Source: Pleurodeles waltl (Eukaryota > Chordata > Amphibia > Caudata > Salamandridae). From it: DNA of 64,000 nt. Every line of letters begins with the position of its first letter. Positions within the stretch are counted from its first letter, which is position 1. Location of the stretch: positions 822,590,817 through 822,654,816 of the forward strand of contig NC_090445.1 of assembly GCF_031143425.1 (NCBI RefSeq), in the 5' to 3' direction. The position numbers and the translations under genes were made by a program. The notes under the pieces are model-generated. The model did no database searches. It was not told where the DNA came from and worked only from the letters and a program-made list of their open reading frames with translations. Of the stretch, positions 21,700 to 34,910 are shown piece by piece.

Positions 21700-22920
21700 A
21701 AGCTTGGTACTCACATAGAAGAGGGTCATTCCATTCCACTAAAGGTACAGCCCATGACGTTGCCATGCTTCCCAAATAGCATAGCATGAAAGAAACCTTG
21801 GGCTGTTCGTCAGGGAAAAAGATTGGTCTGCATAGTAAGTGCAACTAACACTGATTCAGGAATACTGAGAATTGGACAGGATCTCCTGTGAAGTGCTCAG
21901 GGGGTGCCAAAGGTAAAGCAGGAGTCGGCGTAACATGACTAAATGGGTTTGGGCCACAGTTGTCAATGGAATTGGGATGGGAAAGGTGAAACTCTTCTGT
22001 GGTTTCCCTACAGGCTTAGTTTTAAACCTCTAATAAAAAAAATTCCAAGGTTGTTTTACCTGTGCAAGCACGAGAGTTTGGAAGAGATTTACTCTCCAAG
22101 ACAAGTTTCAATGCTGAGGTTAGGTCAGACGTGAGTGGTGAGAATGAAAGATGCTATCGGACACAAGGTGGATTTGTGGTTATAAGGTTCCAACATTTCC
22201 CAATATTTTGAACAGTCATGGAAGAAGTAACTGAGTCATTTGTTCAAGGATTGTAGGACAAATGAGTGTTTTATCTTAGAGGGTACTCCTCCACAATGTA
22301 GGCTTTTGTTCCTGAAAGCAATCGAGGCGGACTGATGAAGGAGAGTAATTAGCTGCAGCTGCGCAGGGTCATTTGGGTTGTAACTTGGTTTGAGACATCG
22401 GATTAAAGATGTACTGTCATTGCTAGTATGGATTCGTGGAGGAAATTGGCTTTTTTCTGTACGTTCACCTCTGATTTTTCATCTTTTTCTGGACTCTTGA
22501 CTGGGATTAGGAATTAGTGGGGTGACAAGCTACTATTCAGCGCCACAGTGCATGTGTTCAGTCCCAAAATGGTATTGGTATAATTGATTTCACCGAGTTT
22601 CAATATTTAACTACTGAAGTGGCAAGCAAGTTAAATGCCATAAATTCTGCAATGTGTGTTTACATCACCCACACACATGACAAAACATGTGACTGCCAGA
22701 AGCTCCAATGGGCTCTGGCAGGGCTGCAGTTTAAAGGCACCCCTTTAACACATGGAAAGAATAGGTGTGCCCTGCAAGTCCACAGGACATGTATTTAAAA
22801 ATAAGTGTCAAATTATATATTTGAGAACCGTGACCTCACAGTGACTGAACATTGTTTCCACTGTGCAGGTTCAGATTATTTTCCATAAAACAGGACTTTG
22901 CGTGACAAAACATTGATTTT
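21700..22920. other. No gene seen
   Basis: No recognisable coding region, RNA gene or repeat with a second copy in this window. Short frames appear random. Confidence 0.45.
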
Positions 22921-23502
22921 ACATGCCTGCTTCGTTCGTTGGATTATTCCTTTGTGTAGCAAAATGGGTTTTAAGAACTGCCCACTGGCTTTGAGAATTC
23001 TTAAATCTGATCCATCTGTTTTAGTGGCTTGTTGTCTGGCAAAATATTTAGATTCTTTTTGGCACTGTAGACTGAACACGCTTAAAAAAATAGAGGCAAG
23101 CTTAACAATAGACGTGGGGAGTGGCTATTGATGAACCCATTCGTGAATTTTAATGTATGCACTTATCACTTTTCATTGTCTAATGTATTTTTTATGCTTA
23201 GATACTTTTATATTTTTAAATAGAAATGTTTTATTTTATGTGATATGTCTGGTTAGGCTTGTATTTGATTTTTGATACCTATCATGCAAAATCTTGCATT
23301 TTTACACGATCCTATAATACGGTATGAATTTTCAGAGGGAAAATCCTTACGCTTAATATTTTTTATGCAGTTCAACTTTTTATGTCTGAAACTTTTTATA
23401 CATAGCTTGTTGTCTTGTAAAACTATGAAACTGTGAATTGTGGTGTGCTTTTATGGTATTTATTTTTACCGAAATAAAGCTAACGAACGAACATGCCTGC
23501 TT
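22921..23502 (+). mobile_element. 5'-truncated LINE with 12-bp TSD
   Basis: The 12-base direct repeat acatgcctgctt flanks the segment 22933-23490 (22921-22932 and 23491-23502). The insert ends in aataaagctaacgaacga, a polyadenylation-type signal plus a short AACG repeat, as expected for a LINE 3' tail. Near the start, an open frame to 23131 (PLALRILKSDPSVLVACCLAKYL) could be the very end of an ORF2, but I could not assign the clade. Confidence 0.65.
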
Positions 23503-26500
23503 TGAAAAATATGAAGTTATTTCCCACTTAAATCTATTTGTGAAACCCGATTTGAATAGAGTGTTGAAAAGTAACTTTATAAAAACTGACTTAGATTCAT
23601 TACCTCCATTCCAGAGGCAGAAAACACATTTCTGGCTAGAGTTAATGACCTCACTCTCCAAAGGAAAATGGCTTGGCCTCTGCACCCAGGACCACAGGGT
23701 TGTTTTTTGTTTTTTAAATCAACAGGCTACTTAGCAGAGATTAGCCATCTGGGAGGGAAAAGATCAAAGAACAGTCTTAACACTAGCTCTTGACTTGGGT
23801 ATGACAAATGGGGCTGCTCCCTCTCATTCCTAGATCCCTCCTAGACTCTGTGGCACCAACCCCAGCAGGAACGAGAGCCAGTTTCGACTCTGACAGAAGG
23901 GAAGAGATCTTATCTAAACAGAAGAGTAATTTACAGAGAGACAGAAGTCCCCCTGGAAGAAGGGTTCAGCCATTAAGGATTTAGGGCTTCTGGGATTTTT
24001 TTAAACAGTAAAGCGAAACGGGATAGCTGCAAAAGAAGGTGGGCACAGGTAAAAAAAGTAGGCACGTTTGGCTAGGTGGAAATTCTCCAATTACTGGCTA
24101 GTGTACAGGACAGCACTGGCATTACACTGTCACCCCCTCAGAAAATTAGTGGTATTCAGGAGTCTACATCAGGAGAAAAACCCTCCAGCTATGTTGTGCA
24201 TTTCAGGCCATTAAGCCCGCTTTGGTTTTCTCTATCCAGAAGACATTGTTACATACTGTTGTGGTTCATTTAGGTGCTCATTGGAAATTTTAAGCTGCAC
24301 AGCAGTGATCTTTTTAAAAAGATCATAGTTTCTCCCGGCTAGGCACCTAACAAAGTCATGCTTGCTTAGCCTAGTCCTAATGGCAAAACTATGAACCCTA
24401 ATGGTTATAGCATTGGCAGAGCTTTGTGAATCCCTGGATGTTGCTTTGCGGTTCTGTCCATTATCACTGGGAACCATACCATTAGGAATTGGTATACATT
24501 TGCAGGTCAGCTAACTTCAGGGTAAATATTGCAATTGTCTTCAAGATCATTTACAAATAAAGAAAGTTTGTCACTGTAGAAAGATGGACTCCATATTGTT
24601 TAGATGTAGCATTTTAATCTTTGCTGACTGTTAAACAGCAGCATTTCTTTTCACTGAGACCTTCACAGATCTCTCTTATCTCCATGAGTGTTAGCGCAAC
24701 CTGAAGGCTCTAAAAAGAACTGACAAAATGTCTGAATTTATATATAGCTGGTTACCCTTCCTGATTTTTTCGTAATCATGGGCACTTGTTTAGCAGCACC
24801 CAATTCGAATTACCTTCATCAATAACATAGAAGAAATTAAGCTGCACTTATTCCAGGCGACATTTGAACGAGGGCTGATATGTTTTGCTTAATAATATTT
24901 AATAAATGAAGACAAAGTGAAATCTGTGAATGTTATTTCTCATATGATGTTCTTTTTATCTACTTTAGGAATTGGTCAGGACTGAATGAAAGTCAGATAT
25001 GTCTTATTACCACATATGACCATGTGGGATTCATACAGAAATAAATATTAGAGCCCTCAATTCGATGAGAATAATATAGAGGCAGTCACTGACCCTGGAC
25101 TAATAATAAGATTAGAATTATAAATCAAGAAGCAGGACACAAATAATTGTTGACATGTAACCTTCATGTGACAGGGAAACTGTATCAACAGCTGCCAGAG
25201 GTAAAGATCTACTGTGGACAGTACAATCAAATTCTACTCTTAGCCAAAAAAAAACACCACATAATAAAAGAATGTGAATTCAAATTCAAAGTACCATGTA
25301 AAGGTTTGCTGTTATCTAAATAACTATAAATTGTGAAAGGATTCATCCCAGCATTTTCTAGGAATTAAGGGGAACAAAGACATTAGCCCTTCGGAAGTTT
25401 GGGGAGGGAATTTGCAAGAAAAGAACACACAAGAAGGAGGAAAGAGGTTGGCCTTTTCCCTGAAAATGTGTGTAGACGCAGTGTCAACCACCAATGCAAG
25501 AGGAAAGATTGGAGGTGTTTCCCAACAGGACCCAGATTACAAGTTAGGGGTCTATATGTCCGAAGATTTCGGATAGTCAGCATTCCAGTTTCCTTCGTAC
25601 ACATTTACACCTGCTAAGAGTTAAACGCCAATGAACAGGAAGTAACTGTGTGTAAACTGAATTACTGTCCAGATTTCTTCACATTATTTCCTTTTCTATG
25701 AGGTTTATTGCACATGTACATTTACCACCTGCTCTGAACATAAGGTAAATATATACAGTGGTGCTGGTGTTTAGCAGGGACAGAGGAAAGGGTGTGTGGT
25801 GGTAGCAGAATGAAGGCAGTAGAGAATAGTAGCTAGCAGGAGGAGTATAATATACTGTGTGTGTGAAATTCAGTCAGAATGTGTTGTGGGTACTCCTTAG
25901 TGCCTGGGTTAGACACCCTTATTTTAGCATTAGGCCCATAGACTGTGCCTTTAACACAAATACATTTTTATTAATTTCATATTGTTTTTTAGCACAGCCA
26001 GCTTTCAGCTTGTTTCTATATTTTAATCAGTTGCTTCTTACTAAGAAGGCATGGTTGTCAGTGCTGCACATTTTATCAGTGCTTGGCATGCATTTTACTT
26101 TGAGCCATGTTCAAGGCTGTCATAGTCGGTAAATCATATTCTAACTTGTATTGCCTCTCCCAGGAGCCAGTCCCCATATTATTATTTTTTAGATATTTCA
26201 TCAGACCTGTTCTTATAACACTGCAAGATTTATTGTATAAACACCACATAGGCCCAAGGAGGGTAGAAGGTGTATAACTTGCGACTGTCCTGCGACATAC
26301 ACCATTCCATTGACTGCTTCACTGATCCTAGCGCTGACTCACTAGCCAACTGAGAGGATATTCCCATCCAGACAACAGGCAGACTCTTGCCAGCCTTTTC
26401 AGGTATAGGGTCAAGGTCCTTCTCTTACACTGGGATAGGCAGAAGGGTTGCTATGCTCTCAGATTTTAGACATAGGGTGTATGTAGGAATCATATAGGTT

Positions 26501-27000
26501 TTCAGGAGCATACAAAGATGGTAAGGTTGTTTATCTTCTTTACCCTAATAGTAATGGTAATGATGATGATCACTATTTATGTTTCACCTGCCTTATTATC
26601 ACAGCCCATTTTATTTTTAAAATAATCGGATGCAATTGCTTCAATAAATACACTGAAATATCTTGCATCTTTCATTCTGCCTTGGCATGTGTGAGTCTTT
26701 GCAACTGAGTGAAAGAGGTATGATCTGTTTGCCACAATTTCCTTGGGAAGTGAGTGTGTCAGGTTTAGGTCACCACAAATCATCTTTTCTTTCTAGGTTT
26801 GGGGGAGGCACTGCAGGCTAGCCAGGAATCAGGCCAATATCTTCCAGACAGTGTGGGACTGGCTCAGTCACCCACATCCGGTAGTGCTACCACCCTAAAA
26901 CACAGTCTTACTACCATAATAGGAAACACATGACGTAGCGCTGTCAACGCTGGTCAGGCACAAATTAACCGATCTCCTGAGTAACAATCCCTTTCATGCC
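23503..27000. other. No gene seen
   Basis: About 3.5 kb of AT-rich sequence without recognisable domains. A minus-strand frame at 24232-24477 and a plus frame at 25857-26132 were inspected and show no family signature. An LTR of the retrovirus that follows might lie near the right edge, but I could not identify one. Confidence 0.45.
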
Positions 27001-27127
27001 AAAGGTACCCTAATCACCTTATATGAAGACATTTGTGGTATTTGGGAAAATGCCCCTCAGCTAAATAGGTAGTACCTATCTTAGTCTGCAGGTTGTTCAA
27101 ACTTGAACCTTAAACGGATTCCCTATT

Positions 27128-28665
27128 TTGGTGTTTCAGTCTCTGAATTTTACCATTTTAGATATGGCACAACCAAAACTGGTGGTAGTTCCAGTAAATA
27201 TGAGACAACCTCTACCACAACATTTATTAGTTAAGGGTCTTCCTAATGGGGGTGGAGATGTTGCGTTCGTAGTAGAGGCACACAATGCATACAGAACAGA
27301 AATGTTCTATTCATGGGTCACCTTTCCTGCAGCAGATGCAAATTTAAATCATTTCCACACATACACTGTAGCAAACCCACATGCACAATAAAGAGCCTAT
27401 TCATACTTAAAAGCACCACTAATCTATCAAAAACACCATATTGGTTTCAAGGTTCCCTTCCACACATTATTCACAACATCAGGTTAGGTCCTGCATGGTC
27501 AGAATTGGCCACGTACACACCACAGCCAAACATACAAGATTTACATGCAGGAGACCTGTGCCTATTATATAATAATTTAGCTGGGATATAAAGACCTTGA
27601 GTACAATTCATGATGCACACTCTAAATGCCACCCAAGCGAGGGCTGCTCCACAATTGGCTGCACCTGGGAAAAGCCAAGTGACTGTTCATTCAATAATTG
27701 TTAAATTCCTACCAAAAACAATGAAATTACATTTTGGATAGAATAAAAAACAAATCAGCTGGAAGCAGTGTCTCTCCATACGAGACCCCAAGACAAACAT
27801 AGAATTCTCACAATGTGCTTGCCATTTGGAATGGCTCCCTGCATAGATGAGTGGACCTTTAGGGGCACAGTATTTGCTGCACATTACATTACGATGCATG
27901 GTACACAGACACTTGAATATTCCGGAAGTGTTAAAACAAATACAAAATGAACACAGGGCAGCGCCTACCTGGATTTGGGGATGAAACTAATGAGCAACTT
28001 TGGACAGCCTCAATATTTTAACTAATATTAAAGGAGAAGCAGCTTCACTGGCAGTACGTCTGGGATGTTCCTCCAATAGATCAGGAACACGAGCTGCCAA
28101 AGATTATAGCCAAGATCTATACTAGTATAGGTCAGGATAGTTTGGGAGCCAGATCTAGTACACCACAGCTTCACTGTAATTAAAGTAAGGATAATACCAA
28201 GCAAGTACAAGACGGTTCTAAAAAACACTGGGATAAACAAAACAAAAAAATACAGAGGAGAAACTCTGAATTTGGAGACCTCTGAGAAGATACCATCTTA
28301 GAAATCATGACAATTTAAAACCTCCTGACAGATATCAGTATACTGATACATTCCTATTCCTTCCTGGACTCATTCAGCAAGCGGAGTGAGAGAGGGGGCG
28401 GACAGAGCACCAAAACGATTATGTGAAACGGAAAAAGGCCTCATTGCTTCTCGGATGTAACGATAAAAAAAGTAAGAAAACATTTCAATAACAAAATCTC
28501 CTATTTAAAAAGAAGGCTGGTGCTGCACTTTCGGCTACGTATGCCACACCTATTCAGAACATTACTGAAGAACAAGACGCTGGCAGTGACTCTGCTAGAC
28601 AGCGCAGAAGAAGTCACGTTAGTTCGTCAGAATCTTCAAGAGCTTCTGGAGGGGACAGCAACTAA
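27128..28665 (+). pseudogene. Retroviral gag-like region, degraded
   Basis: The first frame (from about 27164) runs to 27391 and is then broken. Its sequence has no motif that I can match with certainty. Near the end (about 28500-28665) a separate frame reads as a basic, Ser/Arg-rich tail (ARQRRRSHVSSSESSRASGG) ending in TAA at 28663-28665, immediately before protease-like sequence in another frame. Foamy-type Gag proteins carry basic Gly/Arg-rich C-ends in place of Cys-His knuckles, so this fits, but the assignment rests mainly on position upstream of pol. Confidence 0.45.
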
Positions 28666-28679
28666 CAACTACTTAAAAG

Positions 28680-29526
28680 TCAAAACAGCAGACAGGCGCA
28701 TCTCCCCACTCGAAAGGGTTTACAAATTAAAAATTCAAATTGAGGGGGACATTGAACGCACCAATAAAGCAATCCTCTGGGGAAAATTAACATTAAGCTA
28801 TGACATTCTTCTGTCAGAATAAGATTGGCTGCCAGAGTTTGTCTGAACACTCCTCAAGGGGAGCGTGTCATTTTAGCTTCTTCCTCCATCTTTGGTCCAG
28901 ATCCAGTAAAAGAACACTGGGCTAAGGCACAGGCTCCAGCGCTGTACTGCAAACATGTGGGTTGGGATAGGGACTCATCATGTCATACCACTACAGTCCA
29001 ATCCACAAATACAACCTCTATATCCAATAAAACTGGGACAAAAGCCCCGGTGAGGGAAATTCTCTCAATTTCAGTACTAGGGAGTAATTGAACCCTGTGT
29101 ATCTCCTATGAATAACCCCTTGTTATCCGATGCCAAGCAGGACCATTCATATAGAATAGTCTTTTTAAATTATAGACATTTAAACCGTCTCTCTCACACA
29201 CACATTTGGCATTTAAAATTCACATAGCACAGCACTTAACAAGATAGTGCACAAAAAATATAAATCAACCTTGAATATTTCCAACAGTTTTTTCTGTCAA
29301 GTTCTAGCACCTGAAAGCTGGGATCTAAGAGCCTTCTCCATATTAGGCTCTTAACGCCAATGTTGTCGGCTTTTCCAATGTATAAGAACAGTCTAGGATT
29401 GCTCTCATCCTGTGTGGCATGGATATTGCATGATATTCATCCTGCGGCATTGTTCTATGTAGATTACAATTATCACACACCTAGCTAAGGTAGATCCCAT
29501 TGTTTTGGAATATGAGGAACATGGCT
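28680..29526 (+). pseudogene. Retroviral protease end and RT N-half, degraded
   Basis: Short matching pieces are scattered over several frames. 28677-28822 resembles the end of a retroviral protease followed by the RT entry (YDILLSE). Around 29160-29300 the palm-finger region is recognisable (NYRHLNR-like, then a stretch ending STLNIS), and at about 29455-29470 the catalytic box region reads YVDYN, where Y-V-D-D would be expected. The frame is cut at a TTAA at 29527 by piggyBac copy 2. Many stops and shifts show long decay. Confidence 0.55.
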
Positions 29527-30149
29527 TTAACCCCTTCGCTGCCAGGCCTTTTCCCCCTCCTGTGCCGAGCCTTTTTTTGGCTATTTGGGGCAGTTCGCGC
29601 TTAGGCCCTCATAACTTTTTGTTCACATAAGCTACCCATGCCAAATTTGCGTCCTTTTTTTCCAACATCAACTGAAAAAAAATATATTGAAATTGAGGTG
29701 ATAAAAACTGCAATTCTTCTCTACGTTTTACTCTGTAACTTTTTCCTGCAATTTCAGATTTTTGAAAGCAATATACCGTTACGTCTGCTGGACTCTTCTA
29801 GTTGTGGGGATATATAGGGCTTGAAGGTTCATCAAGAACTCTAGGTACCCAGAGCCAATAAATGACCTGCACCCTGCAGTGGGTTTTCATTCTATACCAG
29901 GTATACAGCAATTCATTTGCTGAAATATAAAGAGTAAAAAATAGCTATCAAGAAAACCTTGGTATTTACAAAATGGGCACAAGATAAGGTGTTGAGGAGC
30001 AGTGGTTATTTGCACATCTCTGAATTCCGGGGTGCCCATACTAGCATGTGAATTACAGGGAATTTCTCAAATAGACGTCTTTTTTGCACACTCTCTCATA
30101 TTTGGAAGGAAACAATGTAGAGAAAGACACGAGATGTAATAACACTTGT

Positions 30150-31085
30150 TTTGCTATTCTATGTTCCCCCAAGTCTCCCGATAAAAATGGTACCTCACTT
30201 GTGTGGGTAGGCCTAGCGCCCGCGACAGGAAAGGCCCCAAAACACAACGTGGACACATCCCATTTTTTGACAGAAAACAGAGGTGTTTTTTGCAAAGTGC
30301 CTACCTGTAGATTTTGGCCTCCAGCTCAGCCGGCACCTAGGGAAACTACCAAACCTGTGCATTTATGAAAACTAGAGACCTAAGGGAGTCCAAGATGGGG
30401 TGACTTGTGGGGCTCTGACCAAGTTCTGTTACCCAGAATCCTTTGCAAACCTCAAAATGTGGCTATAAAAACACATTTTCCTCACATTTCGGTGACAGAA
30501 AGTTGTGGAATCTGAGAGGAGCCACAAATTTCCTTCCACACAGCGTTCCCCCAAGTCTCCCGATAAAAATGGTATCTCACTTGTGTGGGTAGGCCTAGCG
30601 CCCACGAAAGGTAATAGCCCAAAACACAACGTGGACACATCACATTTTTTCACAGAAAACAGTGCCTACCTGTGGATTTTGGCCTCTACCTCAGCCGGCA
30701 CCTGGGGAAACCTAGCAAACCAGCACATTTTTGAAAACTAGACACCTAGGGGAATCCAAGATGGGGTGACTTGTGGGGCTCTGACCAGGTTCTGTTACCC
30801 AGAATCCTTTGCAAACCTCACAATTTGGCCAAAAAAACACTTTTTCCTCATTTCGGTGACAGAAGGTTCTAGAATCTGAGAGGAGCCACAAATGTCCTTC
30901 CACCCAGCGTTCCCCCAAGTCTCCTGATAAAAATGGTACCTCACTTGTGTGGGTAGGCCTAGCGCCCACGAAAGGAAATGGCCCAAAACACAACGTGGAC
31001 ACATCCCATTTTTTGACAGAAAACAGAGGTGTTTTTTGCAAAGTGCCTACCTGTGGACTTTGGCCTCTAGCTCAGCCGGCCCAGG
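30150..31085 (+). repeat. 370-bp subterminal tandem array in copy 2
   Basis: The ccccaagtctcc-gataaaaatgg phrase occurs at 30167, 30549 and 30913 (spacings 382 and 364). The array stops abruptly at agctcagccggc near 31080, where the right-arm sequence begins, marking the internal deletion junction. Confidence 0.88.
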
Positions 31086-31655
31086 GGGGGCAGAAATGGC
31101 CTAAAATAAATTTGCCCCCCCACCCCACCCGGGGAGCGACCCTTGCCTACGGGGTCGCTCCCCTTGCGTGACAACGCAAAAAAAAAAAGATCCCTGGTGC
31201 CTAGTGGTTTCTGCCCCCCTTGGGGGCAGATTGACCTAAAATCAGCCGATCTGCCCCCAAAGCAGGCAGAAATGGCCTACATACAATTTGTCCCTCCAGG
31301 GGAGCGACCCTTGCCTAAGGGGTCGCTCCCCATCTGTAAAACAACAACAAAAAATCCCCGGTGCCTAGTGGTTTCTGACCCCCTTGGGGGCAGAAATGGC
31401 CTAAAATAAATTTGCCTAAGGGGTCGCTCCCCTTACGTTAAATTCACAAACAAAAAAAAAACTCCCTGGTGTCTAGTGGTTTCTGTCCCCCTTGGGGGCA
31501 GATTGGCCCTTATAAAAATAGTCCAATCTGCCCCAAGGGGGACAGAAATGGCCTAAATATAATTTGCCCCCTATAGGAGCGACCCTTGCCTAAGGGGTCG
31601 CTCCCCACCTGTAAAAGAAAAAACAAAACAAAAAAAAAAATAGCCCTGGTGCTCT
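31085..31655. repeat. GC-rich right-arm tandem array in copy 2
   Basis: Units contain ccctggtgcctagtggtttc, a self-complementary cccccttgggggcag block, and gcgacccttgcctaaggggtcgc, itself a hairpin. Unit starts are near 31191, 31356, 31462 and 31645. The same array occurs at 49120-50087. Confidence 0.85.
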
Positions 31656-31689
31656 GCAATCCGGCTTTTGAAACGCAGAGAGAGACTTC

Positions 31690-31830
31690 AAAGGGAAGGA
31701 AATAACTTTCCTTCCCTTTGAAGCCTCTCTCGGCCTCCTCCACGTGATCGGAAGAGAAATGCTTTGCATTTCTCTTCCGATCGCGCTGGAAGCTGAGCTT
31801 CCAGCACAATGGGAGGAGGCCCTGTGATAA
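31690..31830. repeat. Consecutive hairpins in copy 2 right arm
   Basis: Three perfect or near-perfect inverted repeats follow one another: the cttcaaagggaaggaa block, the gatcggaagagaaatg block and the ctggaagctgagcttccag block. Each would form a stem with a short loop. Confidence 0.85.
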
Positions 31831-32021
31831 AACATCAGCACGCGATTGCGCGCTGACGTCAAGGGGGGGAGGGGAGAGGAGGGGTGGAAGGGGAAGGGCT
31901 TCCCCTTCCATCCGTGCCTTGGGGGTGGGGGGGAACCCCACAGAGGGAGCGCTAGTGCTCCCTTTGGGCTCTGTGCCAGGACGTAATGGTTACGTCCTGG
32001 GCACAGAAAAGGATAAATTAA

Positions 32022-32260
32022 ATTTCAAGAGAACAAAAATTGCCTTTCTCAGTGTACTGTTCCTGTGATATGAGCTTTCAAATGAGGGGAAAAGTCTGGC
32101 ACCACAGTTCTTGGAAAAATTTTCTCAAGTACAACTACCAAACATCATAAAACAAAACTGTAATCTTTGCTAGGTTTCCTTAATTTTGCAAGAACATACA
32201 TTCCTGACGATGCACTACGCATCAAACCACTTTATGACTAGGTGTTTCCTGATTTCTCAA
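32022..32260 (+). pseudogene. Retroviral RT C-end (thumb/connection), degraded
   Basis: Directly after the piggyBac right TTAA, RT similarity resumes in several frames. Near 32180-32240 the phrase LNFARTYIPDDALRIKPLYD is legible; this connection motif favours a spumavirus-like origin. The frame is broken by stops. Confidence 0.55.
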
Positions 32261-33237
32261 GCAAACACTGGACACCACAACATACACAGACTCTCAGATC
32301 ATTACAGACTGATATGCTTGAAGCGAAACATTTACACATGTGTAAACAAAACCAATTTGTTAATCCGGGCAATCCCGAATGCCATTAGATTCACATATGT
32401 CATGTTCAATGAATTTGACAAAACCCATAGCATGCAAATCACACCTGTACTCCAATGCAGAAATGCGTTTTGCACCAACAGAAAAAATGCTGACTGCAGT
32501 TCAGATGGCGGTAATCAAGAAGGGAATACTAGCTCAGGGAAAACGCATCATTGCTGTGACCCCAATACCGACCCTTGAGGCTTTTACCAAAGCCAGCGTT
32601 CCAAATGCATAAGCATTACATCCACATTGGGTACAGTGGGCTACCTTTCTGACTGCCACTGATATTGACCATGCTTTTGACTCAAAACTACAGAACAAAG
32701 AATTTACTCAATAGGACCTTGTATCCCCAGTACCCACCAATATCATGTCTCTTGACCAGTACAGAATCATAACTTACACCAAGGGTTCAGCTCAACCAGC
32801 CGTAGGCATCAAACACCAGTACTCCGCGGCTTCCACAGCCCTTCGTGAGGTAATGAGGAATGGTGAATTCCACCCTCAACAAACTTATACGCAGACCCTA
32901 GGGGATGGGTTACACAGTTCAAGTGGCAGAGCTTAAAGCTTTGATTTTGGCACTGGAACACATGGATCCTGAACTGTTTGCGATTCGTACTACTGTGTCC
33001 AGTCCTTTACGGCATACTAACACTCCAGGTGCCTTCACTGGTTCAGAGATTCAAAAGAAAACACCATAAAACAAATTCTTGTGGTGGAAGGGGACAGGTC
33101 TTAAAGACAAACTGCCCTGGGCTCACGTAGTGCATTCATTGGGCCATCAATGTTGTGGAATACACGTTGTAGGAAACTGGTTGGCTGATGAAGCAGCCAA
33201 ATCTGCAGTTGCTACATTTAGGAGACTTGGCTTTTGT
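32261..33237 (+). pseudogene. Retroviral RNase H, degraded
   Basis: This domain would have removed RNA from the RNA-DNA hybrid. Near 32765-32800 the first acidic motif appears as YTKGSAQPAVG, with lysine where the catalytic aspartate is expected. About 32910-32950 holds VAELKALILALEH, the helix with the catalytic glutamate. About 33085-33215 holds the C-end with GIHVVGNWLADEAAKSA, where the last catalytic aspartate (ADEAA) is kept. Frameshifts and stops lie between these motifs. The match ends near 33237, where an interspersed repeat begins; integrase resumes near 41240. Confidence 0.65.
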
Positions 33238-34554
33238 TGCAGTAGTCTCCCCACGTTTTGCCTGGTATTTGATGCAACTTTGAATGACATGCACTGGGTG
33301 TTTGGTAACCTGGTCCCCAGTGCCAGTGTTTTTCCCCAAAAAAGGCACATTTGTTCCGCCAATTGGCAATACCTTTGTAAGCCCCTAGTAAATGGTACCC
33401 TAGGTACATAGGGCATGGGTACCAAAGTGGGTCCCCAAGGGATGCAGCATGTATTGTGCCACCCTCAGGGATCCCTCACATAGCTCGTGCAGACTGCCAC
33501 TGCAGGCCGCATGTCTTGATGCAGCTAAAAGTGAGAATACAACATGGAACAAAGCATAGGTGCCCTGTCCCCTAACACTGAATGCAATATATGTAAGTCA
33601 CCCCTACAGCATGCCTTCCAGCCCTACGGCAGGGTGCATTATATTACATGTGTTGGCCTATCTGCAACAGCAGATAGGCCCCTGATATGTCTTTGTCGAT
33701 TCTTGGACATAGTAAGTGATCAGGGAAGTCATTTTAAGTAAATGTACTGGACGAGTTACCCAGCTACATGATTGGCTGTACTGAAACTAGGGATTTTTGG
33801 TATCAAAGATCTCGTATTAAAAACTCTCACTTATTCCAGTGATGGATTTATTAATACACGCACACAGAGGGCACCTTAGAGGTACCTATTGGCTACTACC
33901 CTACACTCCCCTAACACCTCTAAATTCATTTAGGGGAGCCCCAGCACCGGAAATTCAGATTTTTACCCTGAAGAGTAGCAGAAGGAAGAAAGGAAGACCA
34001 GCAGCTGACTTTGCCCCAGCCCCACCCGCCTGCCTGTTGTCCTTGACAATTGCACCAAAGATGACGTGTCCTGCAACTGCCTGTGGCTCCAAAAGCCAAC
34101 AAGGACTGCCAGTCTTCAACCAAGACCCAGGACTCCAGTGGAGTAGCAAAGCGGCTCCCCTGCATCCTGCAGGCACCCCAAAAAAACTGAGAGGACTCTG
34201 GACAGCAAAAACACAAAACGGGAAAGCACCACTGCACCCGTGCCCCTTAGCATCAGTTGAACTGGGCCAACGGTGTCAGTGTGGTCCCACCCCCCCAGAG
34301 ATGAAGCCCACCTTGGGTCTTCTCACTGTGAACTTCACAACAATGCCTGCAGCCTCTTTGTGCAGGGCCCTCTCTGCTGCGAGTGACCCAGTGATAAAAA
34401 CCTCCGACACCTCAGGACATCTCAGTACCCAGCCTCAGGAGAAGAGGACCTAATGTGTCCCTACATCCCGAAGCATTGTGAAACCTGAGAACCCTTGTTG
34501 GTTTAGATGGGCTGGTCCCCCAGTCCCAGCTGACAATATCTTTCTAACCAGACT

Positions 34555-34910
34555 ATTCCCCATAGGATAACACTAGGGCACCCAACACTCAAAAGCACCT
34601 CTGCACTCGGACATCCTGGTACCTTCTGAAGTGACCTACCTGTGCTGCCGTGGACCTTGCCCTAAACTTACCTTAACTCCAGACGAATAGTCCTGTAAGT
34701 TGTTGCTAAGTACCTGATTGCAGTATATGTTCCTTTTACAGTAATATAACATTAGGGCATCCAAGACTGAAAAGCACCTCTGCACCCGGATGTCCCAAAA
34801 CCTCCTGCAGTGACATGTTGGTGTTGCCTTGGACTCTGCCCCACGCTCACCTTAAGTCCGGAAAATTGGTCCTGTAAGTCACTGTAAAGTAACTTTATGT
34901 AGTATGTGCC
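34555..34910 (+). repeat. Two-unit tandem duplication, about 180 bp
   Basis: The sequence around 34567-34740 (ataacactagggcacccaac, aaaagcacctctgcac, cctgtaagtt) is repeated at 34745-34905 (aacattagggcatccaagac, aaaagcacctctgcac, cctgtaagtc). It belongs to the interspersed repeat. Confidence 0.8.

Larger units (their letters stand above)
29527..32021. mobile_element. piggyBac-family deletion derivative, copy 2
   Basis: The element proper is 29531-32017, bounded by TTAA at 29527-29530 and 32018-32021. The left end reads CCCCTTCGCTGCCAGGCC; the right end (complement of ccaggacg...cacagaaaagg) is a poor inverted match. It consists of the left arm shared with copies 1 and 3, a 370-bp tandem array, then directly the GC-rich right-arm array that in copy 3 lies beyond the transposase gene. 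It is therefore an internal deletion of a copy-3-like element. It interrupts the retroviral RT, whose similarity resumes on the far side. Confidence 0.85.

Noticed and set aside
24232..24477. 81-codon minus-strand frame
   Set aside because: Reads as protein-like in parts, but I find no matching family and no second copy in the window.
27164..27391. Host exon
   Set aside because: Well-formed short frame, but it lies directly upstream of retroviral pol in the same orientation and has no splice context.
33839..34453. 204-codon plus-strand frame
   Set aside because: Lies in a non-coding interspersed repeat and shows low-complexity composition with no domain.
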